This document shows positions 35,036-45,363 of a stretch of 64,000 nucleotides of DNA, piece by piece (position 1 is the stretch's first letter; the number at the start of each line of letters is the position of its first letter). The DNA comes from an uncultured Synechococcales cyanobacterium (GTDB lineage: Bacteria > Cyanobacteriota > Cyanobacteriia > CAIUCS01): contig CAIUCS010000033.1 of assembly GCA_903897715.1 (NCBI GenBank), forward strand, positions 18,672 to 82,671. Reading direction: 5' to 3'. Both the position numbers and the translations under genes were made by a program. The notes beneath the pieces were generated by a model. That model did not search any database, was not told the DNA's origin, and saw nothing but the letters and a program-made list of their open reading frames with translations.

Positions 35036-36295
35036 ATGAAACTAGCATTAGAGTATAAACTCAGTGATACCAATCTGGATGTAGCACAAACCAGCCAGCA
35101 ACGCCAACTGTCAATTTCAATTTCAGCCATAACAGAGTCCCCCTCAGGGCGAAATGTACCTCTCAATTTGTGTCTCATTTTAGACCATAGCGGGTCGATG
35201 AAAGGCAGACCTTTGGAAACGGTCAAACAGGCTGCTTGTGAATTAGTCCAACAGTTGAGTGTGGGGGATCGCCTGTCCATTGTTGCCTTTGACCATCGGG
35301 CTACATTGTTATTACCCACCAAGGTTATTGATAGCCCTGAAGCCGCCGGGGGGCCAGGGGGGATTTGTGAAAAAATCAAACGATTGGAAGCAGAAGGGGG
35401 GACTGCCATTGATGAAGGGTTAAAACTAGGAATTGAACAAATGGCCGTCGGCAAATCAGGAGCCATCTCCCAAATCCTACTATTAACCGATGGGGAAAAT
35501 GAACATGGTAGTAATGACCGTTGCTTGAAACTGGCGGGGGTTGCAGCGAGCTACAACCTGACGGTCAACACCTTGGGTTTTGGAGATCATTGGAATCAAG
35601 ATGTCTTAGAAAAAATCGCTGACCTTGGTGCCGGCACCCTAGCTTACATTCCTCGACCTGAAGCGGCTATCACTGAATTCAGTCGCTTATTTGAACGGAT
35701 ACAAACGATTGGATTAACCAATGCCCATTTAGTCATTACCCCCGCTGCCCATGTCCGTCTGGCAGAACTCAAACCCATCGCTCAAGTTTTACCCGAGACC
35801 ATTGAATTAACGGCAAAACAAGAGGGAAATCAATTGGTGGTTCGGTTGGGAGATTTAATGAATGGCAACCCACGGATTATACTTGCAAACCTTTATGTAG
35901 CCCAACTACCGACCGGAGAGCAACAAATTGCCCAACTACAGGTTCGTTATGACGACCCAGCCCATCAACGGGAAGGGATAGCATCTCCAACTGTCCCTGT
36001 ATATGCCACCATCCAAACGAATTACCAATCTCAACCCAATTCAGAAGTACAGCAACATGTTCTTGCCCTAGCTAAGTACCGCCAAACCCAAATTGCTGAG
36101 GCAAAACTAAAGTCAGGGGACCCAACTGGGGCAGCAACCATGTTGCAATCTGCCGCCAAAACCGCCCTTCAAATGGGGGATCAAGAAGCTGCAACCGTAT
36201 TACAAAAAAATGCCACCCAATTACAAGCGGGAGAAGCATTGTCTGAAAGTCAGCGTAAACAAACCCGCATGGTTTCTAAAACCACCTTACAGTAA
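35036..36295 (+). CDS. VWA-domain protein
   Basis: This 419-residue soluble protein has a von Willebrand A domain at about 40-220. The MIDAS motif is complete: DHSGSMKGRP (about 51-60), the threonine in GGTAIDEGL and the aspartate in LLLTDGENEHGSND. A beta-rich region follows, then a C-terminal Gln/Ala-rich helical part (about 335-410) with repeated KSGDPTGAATMLQSA-type turns. Such proteins bind ligands by a metal ion and often work with AAA ATPases, but none is nearby. The RND pump follows after 74 bp. The role is unknown. Confidence 0.85.
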   Translation: MKLALEYKLSDTNLDVAQTSQQRQLSISISAITESPSGRNVPLNLCLILDHSGSMKGRPLETVKQAACELVQQLSVGDRLSIVAFDHRATLLLPTKVIDSPEAAGGPGGICEKIKRLEAEGGTAIDEGLKLGIEQMAVGKSGAISQILLLTDGENEHGSNDRCLKLAGVAASYNLTVNTLGFGDHWNQDVLEKIADLGAGTLAYIPRPEAAITEFSRLFERIQTIGLTNAHLVITPAAHVRLAELKPIAQVLPETIELTAKQEGNQLVVRLGDLMNGNPRIILANLYVAQLPTGEQQIAQLQVRYDDPAHQREGIASPTVPVYATIQTNYQSQPNSEVQQHVLALAKYRQTQIAEAKLKSGDPTGAATMLQSAAKTALQMGDQEAATVLQKNATQLQAGEALSESQRKQTRMVSKTTLQ

Positions 36296-36369
36296 TTTTC
36301 CAGGGGGTTGGAGTCCATTGGGAACTTCCCATATCGTCATCTTTAGTTTTTTATATTTGATTGGTACCA

Positions 36370-39300
36370 ATGTCTCTGATTGAAACCGCAATTCGTTGGC
36401 GCCATGGCACTTTTGTTAGCGTTTGCCTGTTAGGTTTGTTGGGGTTATTTTGTGGGATGCACCTCCCCTTAGAATTACAACCGGGGGGCGATCGCCAGGA
36501 AATTACCATTACCACCAATTATCCAGGAGCCGCTCCGTCGGATGTGGAAGACTTGATTACCCGACCCATTGAAGAACAAATGGAAGGGGTTCTGGGTGTT
36601 CAGGAAATTAGCAGTTCATCCCGTTCCGGACGTAGTAGTATCACGTTGGAATTTGGGGTTAATCGTAACCTACAGGAAGGATTGTTGGATGTCATTACCC
36701 AATTACAACGGGTATCTGGTTTGCCCACGGAAGCCAATTCATCTGAAGTAAGGTTGGTTGGCGGTAACACTTCCCCAATGATGTGGATTCCCCTAGATTC
36801 TAAACCCGGTTTTACTCCCGATGCCGATCGCTATCGAGACTTGGTGGAAGATGTATTAGCACCCCGATTACGACAAGTGGACGGAGTCGGGCAATTACTC
36901 ATTACTGGCGGACAACTGCGGGAAGTGGAGGTTCGGGTAGACCCCCAATCCCTGGCTGATCGCAACCTAACCATCGGGGATGTAGTACGGGTATTACGGG
37001 ATAATAATCGTGATATTCGGGGTGGTCCCTTAGTGGTGGGACGACGGGAATATCGGGTGAGGACGGTAAGTCGCTCCCAGAATCTCAATCAACTAGGAGA
37101 GTTTATTCTCCGTCGCAATGAGAGGGGGGTGGTATATCTTCGGGACGTGGCGACCATTGTGATGGGACGAAAACTCCAGGATAGTGCGTTGATGCTAAAT
37201 GGAAAACCAGCGGTAGCATTAGGTATTATCCGTCAGGTAGGGGCTAATGTCCCTGCAGTCTCCCGGGGGGTGCGACAAGTAATTGCCCAGACGCAATCTG
37301 AATTGGATCGGTTAAATTTTGGGGTTCAGTTTTCCTATAACTATGATGAAAGCGATTACATTACCCAAGCGGTTTCCCTGGTTCAACAGAATTTATTCAG
37401 TGGGGCTCTGCTGGCTGTTCTTATCTTGATATTATTTTTGGGCTCTATGAGAACGGTGGCAGTGGTGGCTTTGACAATTCCCACCAGTTTGGTCAGTGTG
37501 TTCATCATCATGGCATTGACTGGGCGAACCCTAAATATTATTAGTCTTGCAGCCCTGGGGTTTGCCTCTGGCATGGTGGTGGATAGTGCAATTGTTGTAA
37601 TTGAAAATATTTTCACCCATTTACAACAGGGGAAGGGTCCGGTGCGGGCAGCAATTGACGGAACCCATGAGGTATGGGGGGCGTTGGTGGGCTCCAGCCT
37701 CACCAATGTGGCAGTGTTCTTACCCCTTGCCTTGGTACAGGGGGAAGTAGCCCAGTTATTTATTGATATGACCATCACCATGACCGCTGCCACTGGCTTT
37801 TCACTACTGTCAGCAATCACCATTGTACCCATGTTATCAGGATTATTTCTCAGCCAGTCAGAGGCACTGCAAGTACTATCAGGAGACTATTCCCTCACGG
37901 GTAATTGGATGTGGCGGGCGATCGCCCGCAGCTCTGCTATTTTTCGGATATGGCAGGGACGCTTGGAAAAGGGGTTGTTGACAACGGTAACATGGGGTAT
38001 TGGTCGGGGACGATTAAAGCAGCGACTCATAGTATTAACCATCCCCCTATTCCTAATTGGGTTTAGTTATTTCACCCTCCCACCAGCGGATTATTTACCC
38101 CAGGGAAACCGCAATCAGATTTTATGGCGGGCTGAACCATTACCAGGCACCAGTATCCCTGAATCTATCGCCTTATCCCAACCCCTCCAGCAATTCTTAC
38201 GCCAACAACCCGAAATTGACCGAACCTTGTTTATTGACCGTCCCGGTGGTCTACGAGCCATTTCCATTATCCTTAAGCCGGAGTATGGAACCGATGGGAT
38301 GTTATCGGCAATGGTGCAACGGCTCCGACAACAGAGTGGTAACTTTGCAGGGTATCGTTTTTTGATCCCAAGTCGTTCATCCATTTTTCGGGATCCTGGG
38401 AAGGAATTTAAGATTCATATAATCGGTTCCGACCTAGATCAACTGAATCAATTTGATCAAGAAATCACCACCTCCTTACGCACCCTACCGGGGGTGAATA
38501 GTGTCCGGTCTAATTTTGTTTTCGGAGCTGCTGAATTACAAATCATTCCCAACCGTGAACGATTGGCAGAAGCGGGCATTTCTGAATCTGACCTGGCGGG
38601 ATTGGTGGAAGTAGGATTAGGAGGACGACTGGCTTCTAAATTGGTTGATGGTGCAAATGAATTAGATGTGGTAGTCAAGTTGAAAAAGGGGACTGTGGGA
38701 ACCCCATCTCAACTTCGTCAGTTACCCCTATTCACTGGGAATGGTCGCCGCTTACAATTGAGTGATGTGGCGGAAGTTAGGGAAACCACCGCACCCGATG
38801 TCATTCATCGGATCAATTCACAACGGTCTATCACCCTCACCATTGGACTGGCTGATGACGCTCCCCTCGGTGCCCTATTAAAACGGGTTCAGGATCAAAT
38901 TATCCTTCCATTTCAGGAGGCGGCTCCCCCTGGGTACCAGATTAATTTAGCGGGTTCAGCAGACCGATTAGCTGAGACTACTGCCCAGCTCGCCGCCGCA
39001 TTTTCAGTCTCCATTGGGGTGATTTATCTACTGCTAGTTGCCCTCTATCGCTCTTGGATCTATCCATTAGTCATTATGGCAACAGTTCCCATGGGAATGA
39101 GTGGCGGATTATTAAGTTTGGTATTGGTCAATTGGATCCCTGGTGTCCTCATTCCCTTCGATATGATCACTGCCTTAGGGTTTATTATGCTCTCAGGCAT
39201 TGTGGTGAACAATGCCATCCTGATCGTGGAACGTTCATTACAACTACAACGGTCTGGCATAGCCTATGAACAATCCCTCTATGAAGCCACCCAGGATCGG

Positions 39301-39501
39301 CTACGAGCAATTTTTATGTCGGCTGGCACCAGTGTTTTAGGTATGTTACCTCTGGCATTAGTGCCAGGACAGGGAGCAGAACTTTATCAGGGATTAGGGA
39401 TTGTTTTAACTGGTGGTCTTGCTCTATCAACCCTCCTCACCCCTACGGTAGTTCCTGCGTTAATGGGGTTAATCCAGGATATTGTTCCGTCTAAATCGTG
39501 A
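36370..39501 (+). CDS. RND-family efflux transporter permease (AcrB/HAE1 type)
   Basis: This is a proton-driven inner-membrane pump of 1043 residues with the usual 12 helices and two large periplasmic loops. In TM4 the proton-relay motif reads GMVVDSAIVVIEN, so the second of the two aspartates (D407/D408 in AcrB) is serine. TM10 carries GFIMLSGIVVNNAILIVER. The start is ATG 36370 rather than the open TTG three codons up. No membrane-fusion or outer-membrane partner is adjacent; the HlyD-type protein at 45364 is distant. The substrate is unknown; drug or solvent is the family default. Confidence 0.88.
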   Translation: MSLIETAIRWRHGTFVSVCLLGLLGLFCGMHLPLELQPGGDRQEITITTNYPGAAPSDVEDLITRPIEEQMEGVLGVQEISSSSRSGRSSITLEFGVNRNLQEGLLDVITQLQRVSGLPTEANSSEVRLVGGNTSPMMWIPLDSKPGFTPDADRYRDLVEDVLAPRLRQVDGVGQLLITGGQLREVEVRVDPQSLADRNLTIGDVVRVLRDNNRDIRGGPLVVGRREYRVRTVSRSQNLNQLGEFILRRNERGVVYLRDVATIVMGRKLQDSALMLNGKPAVALGIIRQVGANVPAVSRGVRQVIAQTQSELDRLNFGVQFSYNYDESDYITQAVSLVQQNLFSGALLAVLILILFLGSMRTVAVVALTIPTSLVSVFIIMALTGRTLNIISLAALGFASGMVVDSAIVVIENIFTHLQQGKGPVRAAIDGTHEVWGALVGSSLTNVAVFLPLALVQGEVAQLFIDMTITMTAATGFSLLSAITIVPMLSGLFLSQSEALQVLSGDYSLTGNWMWRAIARSSAIFRIWQGRLEKGLLTTVTWGIGRGRLKQRLIVLTIPLFLIGFSYFTLPPADYLPQGNRNQILWRAEPLPGTSIPESIALSQPLQQFLRQQPEIDRTLFIDRPGGLRAISIILKPEYGTDGMLSAMVQRLRQQSGNFAGYRFLIPSRSSIFRDPGKEFKIHIIGSDLDQLNQFDQEITTSLRTLPGVNSVRSNFVFGAAELQIIPNRERLAEAGISESDLAGLVEVGLGGRLASKLVDGANELDVVVKLKKGTVGTPSQLRQLPLFTGNGRRLQLSDVAEVRETTAPDVIHRINSQRSITLTIGLADDAPLGALLKRVQDQIILPFQEAAPPGYQINLAGSADRLAETTAQLAAAFSVSIGVIYLLLVALYRSWIYPLVIMATVPMGMSGGLLSLVLVNWIPGVLIPFDMITALGFIMLSGIVVNNAILIVERSLQLQRSGIAYEQSLYEATQDRLRAIFMSAGTSVLGMLPLALVPGQGAELYQGLGIVLTGGLALSTLLTPTVVPALMGLIQDIVPSKS

Positions 39502-39567
39502 ACTCAATTTAAATTTACATCAGGTTGAACCCTAAGAACCCCATTACCGTCGTTGGTAAACCAGACC

Positions 39568-40635
39568 CTAGGGAAGAGGTAACACTTGAACGGGTAACTG
39601 AGCTTGGCGTAACTGTTTTTCCACTTCGTCAGCAGTTTGTCGATCCCGAAATAACCCAGCCTGCATGACAACTTGACCATTTAATTGAGTTCGGAAAGCA
39701 TCAGGAACGATGGTTCTGACTTGGTTTTGTTGGATAGGATTAGTAGCAGGTACAACTACCCGATACTTAAAACCTGATGGTATAACTCTAGGGGGGGTGG
39801 TAGGAGTTGAGGGATTGGTGGGTCTGACCGAACTATTGGCTGTGGAAACGGGAACGGCACTAAACTCGATCTCCCTGAGGGGACCCTTACCAGTGGGTTG
39901 ATTAGGGATATTGCTGGGTGGTTTAGATGTACGGATAGTGGGCGGGGGCGGCAAGATAGAAGGTGCTTGAGAGGTGGAGGGAGGTACGGTGGGCTTTGGA
40001 CTCACTGGCTTTGGACTAGAGGGAGGCGTGACTGAATTGGGAGTAGGGACGGTAGCAATAAGACCAGGGATGGCTTGATCATTGGTAAGGTAAATGTGTC
40101 CAACTGCTTTGCCCTCAAATACCCGTCGCGTCATCCTCCAACCAGGATTCATGATGATCTTGGTAAAACCACTGGTTACTCCGCGAGTCCGACCAATTTC
40201 CACCGAACTGGCTTTGGAAGACCTTGTAGGAACACCCATCAGCACTAAGTCGTTCCCCTGATTAACCATTCGAAGGCTATATTGTAATCCTAAATCCTGA
40301 CCAGCAACTCTTAGAGAGTATCCATTGCTATCTGTACTGCGCCCACATATCCCCGTAAAGTCAAACTTGAGGAGTAAAGGATCAATGGAAACTGGATTAT
40401 TTCCCGATTCAGTCCAGCAAGGACGACTGTTGGAAATTTGTTCAAGGATCAATAACTGATGGGTAAGACCACCAGCAAGTTTTCTATTTGACCCAATGGG
40501 CGCTGCGATCGCCACCACTCGCTGGGGTTCAATTTCAATATTTTGAAAGCGAAAGGCTAAGACGGACTGACTACTGAACCATCCCCAACCTAAACCGGAC
40601 AAAATTGCCAACCCGAACCACTGATGTGTTTTCAT
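39568..40635 (-). CDS. Exported DUF3747 protein with a C-terminal SPOR domain
   Basis: Starting at ATG 40635 (MKTHQWFGLAILSGLGWGWF), the 355-residue protein has a signal peptide and then a DUF3747 domain (about 25-205, with two cysteines that could form a disulfide). A long Pro/Ser/Thr-rich linker (about 205-305) follows. The C-terminal 45 residues (VVMQAGLFRDRQTADEVEKQL) fit a SPOR peptidoglycan-binding domain. It is probably periplasmic and attached to the cell wall. The family is cyanobacterial and uncharacterised. The longer frame (33 more codons) lacks a signal sequence and is unlikely. Confidence 0.78.
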   Translation of the reverse strand: MKTHQWFGLAILSGLGWGWFSSQSVLAFRFQNIEIEPQRVVAIAAPIGSNRKLAGGLTHQLLILEQISNSRPCWTESGNNPVSIDPLLLKFDFTGICGRSTDSNGYSLRVAGQDLGLQYSLRMVNQGNDLVLMGVPTRSSKASSVEIGRTRGVTSGFTKIIMNPGWRMTRRVFEGKAVGHIYLTNDQAIPGLIATVPTPNSVTPPSSPKPVSPKPTVPPSTSQAPSILPPPPTIRTSKPPSNIPNQPTGKGPLREIEFSAVPVSTANSSVRPTNPSTPTTPPRVIPSGFKYRVVVPATNPIQQNQVRTIVPDAFRTQLNGQVVMQAGLFRDRQTADEVEKQLRQAQLPVQVLPLP

Positions 40636-40898
40636 GATAGATTTCCTGATTAAGACAAAGTTGAGTGCTAGTGATATTTTCAGAAATTCACTAATTTTTA
40701 ACCGTAATGAAAGGTAATGAACCATCCTCCCCAAAAACCAGGATTATGTTTCTCTACTCTACGAATTTATTGAAGTCACTCAATCAAAGTTTGCTATAAA
40801 TTCGCTTCACTTCTTCTAAGGACGATTCAGGAAGAAATAGGTTGCAGTTTTTCTAAAAAACCTTTCAATTCAAACTTAAATGATATAAATTAACATCT

Positions 40899-43253
40899 TT
40901 ATTCCATCCTCAGGGTGAGGGAATTAACCACCACACTGATGGAACTGAAAGCCATCAGTGCTCCTGCGGTGGCGGGGTTGAGAACTATTCCCCAAGAGGG
41001 TAATAAAACACCAGCGGCAATAGGAATTCCTATTATATTGTAGGTCATAGCCCAGAAAAGGTTTTGACGAATTTTGTTGAAAATAGACCGACTTAACCAA
41101 ATTGCAGACACCACATCCTGGAGGCGATCGCCCATTAAGACAATTTGGGAGGATTCAACCGCCACATCAGTGCCAGAATGAAGGGCAATTCCCACATCCG
41201 CTTGTGCTAGGGCTGGTCCATCATTGATCCCATCTCCAACCATTCCAACCCGTTCTCCAGCTTGTTGCAGACGGGCGATCACTGCCGCCTTTTCATCAGG
41301 ACGAACATTTGCCAGCACCTGGGTATTCGTCAGCCCCAGTTGGTTGGCAACCGCTTGAGCAGGGACTTCCTGATCTCCGGTCATTATCATTACGTTTAAG
41401 CCAGATTTTTGTAAAATCGCTATGGTAGATTGAGCATCTGCCCGTAAGTCGTGGCTAATAGCCAATAGACCAGCTAATTGATGATTAACAGCCAAAAAAG
41501 TGATTGACTTATTGGCATGAACCAATAGGTCTGCCTGGATAGTTGCTTCGGCAGGGATGATTACTCCTTCCGATTGAAGCCAGGGTACTGTTCCCACTAA
41601 TACCCGCTGCTCCACTGCTGTGCTATTGAGATCCACCAAGGCACTTACCCCTTCACCGGGAGCAGTATAAAAATTTCGGGCAGGGAGTAGGGTAATGCCT
41701 TCGGCGGTTGCCTGTTGTTGAATGGCAGCCGCAAATGGATGATAAGTGCCACTTTCCACAGTAGCCGCAAGTTGTAGCAGGGAAGATGGTGAGAAATCAC
41801 CAGTAGTCGGGATATAATCTGTGAGGCGAGGTACAGGGAGAGTCAGTGTACCTGTTTTATCAAAAATAATGGTGGTTAAATTATGTACAGATTCCAAAAC
41901 ATCTCCACCACGAATTAATAAACCCCTTGCCGCTCCAATGCCCGACCCAACAAGTATGGCGGTGGGTGTAGCTAGTCCAAGGGCGCAGGGACATGCTACC
42001 ACTAAGACTGCAATGGCAAGTTTCAGACTGAATAAAAGGGGCGAACCGGTGGAAGAGGGGAGTTGATGATGCCCCATGGATGAAGCCGACTCCCATAACT
42101 GGGGCCATAAATGGGTACCGATACCATACCAAAATAAAAAAGTCAGGAAGGCAATGGTCATAACAATGTAAGTGAACTTGCCAGCTACCCAATCAGCTAT
42201 TCCCTGAATAGGGGCTTTACGAGTTTGGGCAGTTTCTACAAGGCTAATAATTTGGGCGAGGGTAGTTTCTTCTCCAATGCGAGTAGCTCGAATTGTAATC
42301 AACCCCGATTGATTGAATGTACCGGCAATTACCCCATCCCCTGGTTGCTTGCCTATAGAAACTGACTCTCCCGTAATCCATGATTCATCTGTTGTGGTTT
42401 TTCCATCCATTACTTCCCCATCCACAGGGATTTTTTCCCCTGGCATGACTTGCAACCAATCTCCCACTTGGACCTGTTCCGTGGGTATGTCTAGGGTTGA
42501 TTGGGTCTTGATAGTTATGGGATGGGATTGTAATACCAAATGAACTGTAGATGGTAATAAAGAAATTAAATGATGTAATGCACCATGGGCTCGGGTACGA
42601 GCCCGATGTTCTAGGGTTTGTCCCAGTAGAATAAAACCAATCAGCATCACTGGTTCGTCAAAGAAACAATCCCAGCCGAGTTTTGGAAAAAATAAAGCGA
42701 CCATACTAGCAGTATAGGCAGTCACTATTCCCAATCCAATTAATGTGTCCATGGTGGGAGCATTATTCCTGAGACCCCGCCAGCCATTTATCAACATGAA
42801 TCGTCCTGGTCCCACCATGGATAGGGTTGCCAGTCCGGCATGAAACCAAATATTAGATAGTAGGACTAAATCTAAACCAAAAAAATTGGCTATATGTCCC
42901 AAACTTGAAAAACACAGGAGGAGACTGGCAAAAACTAACCGTTGTATTTGAGTGGTAAACTCACGTTTTTCCAGTTCCTGCCGCTGTTGTAAAACCTTAG
43001 TGGTGGTGCCTTGACGGGGTTGACTGGGGAATCCTGCTTCAGTGAGTATCCCAGCCAGGTTTGCAGGTGTGGCCATCCCTGGTTCGTATTCCACTACAGC
43101 TAGTTTGGTAACCCAATTTACCGTTGCCGCAATTACACCGGGATGTTGGATCAGCCGTTGTTCTACAGTTTGTACGCATCCTGCGCATCTCATTCCATCA
43201 ACATCTAAAGTGGCTATGGTTTGTAGTGGCGGTATTCGCGATTGGGTTTCCAT
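40899..43253 (-). CDS. ctaA: Copper-transporting P-type ATPase CtaA
   Basis: CtaA imports Cu(I) and supplies PacS and plastocyanin or cytochrome oxidase with copper. The 784 residues have one N-terminal HMA domain with GMRCAGC (C23, C26), eight helices, TGES, the transmembrane CPC in ACPCALGLATP, the phosphorylation motif DKTGTLT, a HP locus (YHPFA) and GDGIND. The N-terminal stretch ending AGFPSQPR and the NNAPTMDTLIGLG and CFFDEPVMLIGFILLG segments fit CtaA better than PacS. That choice rests on recalled sequences. The 43254-43595 gap upstream should carry a copper-responsive promoter, but no operator is obvious. Confidence 0.85.
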   Translation of the reverse strand: METQSRIPPLQTIATLDVDGMRCAGCVQTVEQRLIQHPGVIAATVNWVTKLAVVEYEPGMATPANLAGILTEAGFPSQPRQGTTTKVLQQRQELEKREFTTQIQRLVFASLLLCFSSLGHIANFFGLDLVLLSNIWFHAGLATLSMVGPGRFMLINGWRGLRNNAPTMDTLIGLGIVTAYTASMVALFFPKLGWDCFFDEPVMLIGFILLGQTLEHRARTRAHGALHHLISLLPSTVHLVLQSHPITIKTQSTLDIPTEQVQVGDWLQVMPGEKIPVDGEVMDGKTTTDESWITGESVSIGKQPGDGVIAGTFNQSGLITIRATRIGEETTLAQIISLVETAQTRKAPIQGIADWVAGKFTYIVMTIAFLTFLFWYGIGTHLWPQLWESASSMGHHQLPSSTGSPLLFSLKLAIAVLVVACPCALGLATPTAILVGSGIGAARGLLIRGGDVLESVHNLTTIIFDKTGTLTLPVPRLTDYIPTTGDFSPSSLLQLAATVESGTYHPFAAAIQQQATAEGITLLPARNFYTAPGEGVSALVDLNSTAVEQRVLVGTVPWLQSEGVIIPAEATIQADLLVHANKSITFLAVNHQLAGLLAISHDLRADAQSTIAILQKSGLNVMIMTGDQEVPAQAVANQLGLTNTQVLANVRPDEKAAVIARLQQAGERVGMVGDGINDGPALAQADVGIALHSGTDVAVESSQIVLMGDRLQDVVSAIWLSRSIFNKIRQNLFWAMTYNIIGIPIAAGVLLPSWGIVLNPATAGALMAFSSISVVVNSLTLRME

Positions 43254-43595
43254 GATCCTGACAACTGAAATTAATAACCAAACATACTCTATCGAATCCC
43301 GATTCTAGTTTTAGCAAGCACACATTAAAAGGAGACTTTTAAAAACCTCATTCTTTATATTTTATGGTTTGATAAAATAAACCTAAAATCCTCAAACTGG
43401 GTTGATATTCTATCATAGATGAAGCTGAACTGTTTTCCATAGTCATTTCCAGTTCCATTAGTCCTTCACTGGATGTCAACACTGAGCCAGTCGTTGGTAG
43501 AAATTTCTGTAGCACGGTTATACGCTACACTAGTTAAAAATCCTTAAATTGTTAAGATATTCTTAAATTTAGTATCAATATATCGATTTACAGCA
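43254..43595. other. Divergent region between ctaA and a small gene
   Basis: This AT-rich stretch holds the promoters of ctaA (minus) and the 110-residue gene (plus). AAAGGAGA occurs at about 43329 but has no start near it. I see no clear operator, repeat family member or coding frame. Confidence 0.35.
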
Positions 43596-43928
43596 ATGAC
43601 AGAAATCATTTCATCTATTACTCTTCCCCCCGTGGTTAATGCCGATGAAGAAGGACAATGGTTATATCATGCCCTTCACCAATGGCTGGATCAGGAATTT
43701 TTACCCGAATTAATTAATACAACCATTGCCAAAAGAACCTCCCAGGTGTATGTTCGACAACGGTTAGAGGGGGAAAATGACCTGGGTGCATTAGTAATTG
43801 CCATTCTTACAGAAATGCGGGGGTTTGATTTTTCTAAAAGTTTTTATAGTGAGTTTGCTGTAGCCAATGCCGTTAGTGAACTATTACTTGCTAGTTTGGG
43901 AATTGATCAGTGTTGTGGTCAACCATAA
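43596..43928 (+). CDS. Conserved-looking hypothetical protein
   Basis: This soluble, acidic, mostly helical protein has 110 residues. The N-terminal half has a tryptophan-rich segment (EEGQWLYHALHQWLDQEF, about 18-35), then RTSQVYVRQRLEGENDLGALV (about 47-67). The C terminus has CCGQP. Two adjacent cysteines near the end could bind metal or be palmitoylated; that is speculation. It starts at ATG 43596 without a strong ribosome binding site. No family is recognised. It is convergent with the LpxB-related gene. Confidence 0.6.
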   Translation: MTEIISSITLPPVVNADEEGQWLYHALHQWLDQEFLPELINTTIAKRTSQVYVRQRLEGENDLGALVIAILTEMRGFDFSKSFYSEFAVANAVSELLLASLGIDQCCGQP

Positions 43929-43935
43929 TTCCCAG

Positions 43936-45186
43936 TCAACGGGTGCCCCAAATTGTTTCTAGATAATGGGCAATACGGTGAGCCGCTCCTGGTTTTCCTA
44001 GACGATTGCGCCCATTTTGGCTAATTATATACAATCGGTCTGGATCGTCAAGGATAGTTTTGAGTGTCGTTCCAGCTTGAGTTGGGTTAGTAATTAGGGT
44101 GACGGATGATCCTAATAGGCGGGTTTGGGCTTCTGCAAAGGCTCGAGTAAATTGGGGTCCTTGTCCGGGAATGGAAATAACCGGCTTTCCCAACCCCGCA
44201 AATTGTTCAGTTGCGGTTCCTGCCATGGCGATCGCCACATGGGCACGGTGTAAATAATCTGCAAAATCCCGTTGACTAATGGAGAATTGTACCGGTCCTT
44301 TGTTGAGATGAACAGCAGCATCAGATAGATTGATATGGGTAGTCTGTAGTTGCCAACCCTTAGTCAAGAGGGATTGAACGAAGGGTTGACAATCAAGATT
44401 AGCAGCAATGGCTGCTAAAATTTGCAAGTCTACCCTCCGGTATTCTCCCATCACCCTATCTAATGCCATCAATAGTTGTTCCCAATTACGATATACTTCA
44501 GGAGCCCTAGAACCAGGGAGTAGTAGCACTGTGAGTCGGGCAGATTCATTGATTTCATAATTGGTGGAAGGATGTAACCCATCCATCATGGGGTTGCCTA
44601 AATCCACAGCAGGAATTTTAAATCGTTGTAAAGTCAATGATGTCAACCGGTCTCTTGGAAATACGCCGCGACAACGGGTTCGGCTCATCAGCCAACGTTC
44701 CCACGGAAAGTAAATACACTGAGTCATTCGTTCAAGCCCATAACTCCACCAGTTTTTTGAGGGAAGCCAACCCGCTTCATCGCGGAGATAGTACTCTGAT
44801 TTAGCAGTGCCTACAAAAGCATAGTCCACCCCACTCCACCATGCCATTAATAGAGGTACAATATCCCCTACCGCTAGAATCTTAGCACCCTGTTTTGACC
44901 ACGACTTGATTGCTGTTAGTTGTTGAAGAGTCAGGGGAAATAGACCACTTCCCACATCCTTTAATAATTCCTTACTGTCCATGTTAATAAAGCCACCGGA
45001 AGGCATATTTTTAACTGAACCAATTATGGGAATATGGCTTTGCTGATAGACCACTCCTTCCCCAACTAAGGGTAATGCAACAGCTTGTAAGTCTAAGTTC
45101 TGTTGTTGCCAAGACTGGAGAATACAAGCCCCAATCATATCTTCCCCATGACCGTTACTTAAACAAAGGATGTGCATAATTTGCAA
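43936..45186 (-). CDS. Lipid-A-disaccharide synthase-related protein (cyanobacterial)
   Basis: This 416-residue GT-B-like protein belongs to the LpxB-related family found across cyanobacteria and plastids (TIGR03492 type as I recall). It begins IMHILCLSNGHGEDMIGA, with the GHGED motif. The C-terminal donor half has AMAGTATEQFAGLGKPVISIPGQGPQ (about 315-340), like LpxB/MurG-type glycosyltransferases. True LpxB is separate, so the reaction is unknown, perhaps a glycolipid step. The frame offers two starts (45186 and three codons on). It is convergent with the small gene at 43596. Confidence 0.8.
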   Translation of the reverse strand: MQIMHILCLSNGHGEDMIGACILQSWQQQNLDLQAVALPLVGEGVVYQQSHIPIIGSVKNMPSGGFINMDSKELLKDVGSGLFPLTLQQLTAIKSWSKQGAKILAVGDIVPLLMAWWSGVDYAFVGTAKSEYYLRDEAGWLPSKNWWSYGLERMTQCIYFPWERWLMSRTRCRGVFPRDRLTSLTLQRFKIPAVDLGNPMMDGLHPSTNYEINESARLTVLLLPGSRAPEVYRNWEQLLMALDRVMGEYRRVDLQILAAIAANLDCQPFVQSLLTKGWQLQTTHINLSDAAVHLNKGPVQFSISQRDFADYLHRAHVAIAMAGTATEQFAGLGKPVISIPGQGPQFTRAFAEAQTRLLGSSVTLITNPTQAGTTLKTILDDPDRLYIISQNGRNRLGKPGAAHRIAHYLETIWGTR

Positions 45187-45363
45187 AATCTGAATATTTG
45201 TAAAGTAGATAGCAACGTTATGATGGATGAATCAGTGTAGGATAAGTGAGTCAATATTGACCATAGCTTAAACCCTTCCCATTGATACTGCCATGGGTGA
45301 TGCTTAACAGAGAACCAAGTTGAATGATTATCAAAGTGGATTGTATCCAATTTATATTATCCT

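Noticed and set aside
35023..35466. 147-codon frame antisense to the VWA gene
   Set aside because: Complement of a clear VWA domain with the MIDAS motif; no independent support.
37383..37832. 149-codon frame antisense to the RND pump
   Set aside because: It lies wholly inside the coding region, with Met/Thr-rich composition from the complement of membrane codons. No ribosome binding site or family match.
40899..43253. PacS-type copper exporter
   Set aside because: PacS was considered because of the same family. The N-terminal and helix-3/4 segments fit CtaA better, but the call depends on recalled sequences.
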